From an uncultured Oscillospiraceae bacterium (GTDB lineage Bacteria; Bacillota; Clostridia; Oscillospirales; Oscillospiraceae), in contig CAJULZ010000040.1 in NCBI GenBank assembly GCA_910587205.1, forward strand, positions 1-21,145: a stretch of 21,145 bases of DNA, written 5' to 3'. This document shows positions 20,751 to 21,145 of this stretch, one piece after another. The position numbers were made by a program, and so were the translations under genes. The stretch's first letter is position 1. The number at the start of each line of letters is the position of its first letter. A model generated the notes under the pieces. That model was not told where the DNA came from and made no database searches. It saw only the letters and a list, made by a program, of their open reading frames with translations.

Positions 20751-21145
20751 TCAGCCAATAGCTTTCTTGCTTTGCGCCCGTCTCCTCAATTTTTGCTTTT
20801 TTAAAGTAGAAATGACCTCTAAAGCTTCAGGCGATAGCGGAGCTAATTTTTCAAATGGTTTTAGACTAATCTCTATCACATTTTCTTTTGGTGCGTCCTC
20901 TATGCTGACGGGGTTCACTTGAATCCGTCGGTCGGCCCGGAAATATCCGCTCCCCTTTCCATTTTGTCTCAATTGAACAAATCCCCATTTTGCTAAAACA
21001 TTAGACTGAAAATCGCCTTTTGACATTTTTGGGGCATAAAAATTGTTTTTCCTGCAAAAATCAAGAAAGTTTTCATAGTATTCGCTATATCTAAGAGCCT
21101 GTTTAAAATCTTCTAATGAGGATGGCAATGAGGGCAAACGTGAGA
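20751..21145 (-). CDS. Unknown protein, 5' end outside window
   Basis: The frame is open to the right edge and its first possible start inside the window is a TTG at 21137 with no ribosome site, so the gene probably begins beyond the edge. About 131 C-terminal residues are visible. They include YSEYYENFLDFCRKNNFYAP, SKGDFQSNVLAKWGFVQLRQ and a KGSGYFRADRRIQVNP stretch that looks like a winged-helix or DNA-binding fold. The end is basic (LKKQKLRRRAQSKKAIG). No family is recognised. Base composition is more AT-rich than its neighbours, which suggests separate transfer. Confidence 0.7.
   Translation of the reverse strand, partial: SRLPSLPSSLEDFKQALRYSEYYENFLDFCRKNNFYAPKMSKGDFQSNVLAKWGFVQLRQNGKGSGYFRADRRIQVNPVSIEDAPKENVIEISLKPFEKLAPLSPEALEVISTLKKQKLRRRAQSKKAIG

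Noticed and set aside
1..21145. CRISPR arrays, tRNA or rRNA genes, insertion-sequence transposases
   Set aside because: No regularly spaced repeats, no cloverleaf-like segments and no DDE transposase motifs were seen on either strand by eye.

Overview
The window looks like chromosomal DNA of a spore-forming member of the Clostridia, most likely Oscillospiraceae-like (Flavonifractor/Lawsonibacter/Oscillibacter type). The reasons are the SCIFF peptide with its radical-SAM maturase, SpoIIM, a SpoIVFA/SpoIVFB-like pair, cotJ spore-coat genes, strong AGGAGG ribosome sites and fairly GC-rich coding DNA. The genus is an inference.

Region 1 (1-12.2 kb) is core chromosome, nearly all on the minus strand. 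Read in the direction of transcription it holds: scfA (SCIFF peptide) and scfB (its maturase); spoIIM and xerD; an M23/M50 pair resembling SpoIVFA/SpoIVFB; rplS; a tight operon ylqF/rbgA - rnhB - yraN - M19 dipeptidase - thrC - metallophosphoesterase; and tig, which runs off the left edge. Sigma-A-type promoters precede scfA and rplS. Sigma-E-like elements precede the spoIVF-like pair and, less convincingly, spoIIM. Hairpin terminators follow scfA, xerD and rplS.

Region 2 (12.3-13.4 kb) is a plus-strand cotJ operon. Its first ORF is a cotJA-cotJB fusion. The following cotJC stops at residue 140 of an expected ~190 and runs into an unrelated decayed reading frame, so a rearrangement appears to have removed its 3' end.

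Region 3 (13.4-21.1 kb) is an accessory island. It contains: (a) a three-gene minus-strand operon of unknown function (427-aa membrane protein, small YkgJ-type Cys-cluster protein, 346-aa coiled-coil protein with a ~100-residue Gly/Ala-rich hydrophobic core), with a sigma-A promoter whose -10 lies inside a palindrome and a divergent XRE regulator; (b) a small serine recombinase and a Uma2-family protein; (c) a minus-strand cassette of two micropeptides, a zinc-ribbon amidoligase and a class II glutamine amidotransferase, joined by stop/start overlaps and preceded by a terminator-like hairpin; (d) an excisionase-like HTH protein and a partial unknown gene at the right edge.

The two most interesting systems are (a), a possible membrane-acting conflict system, and (c), a possible peptide or cell-wall amidation system. 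In (c), two genes each appear to have lost one base: the second micropeptide near its start and the amidoligase near its end. The copy is therefore either decaying or carries sequencing errors.
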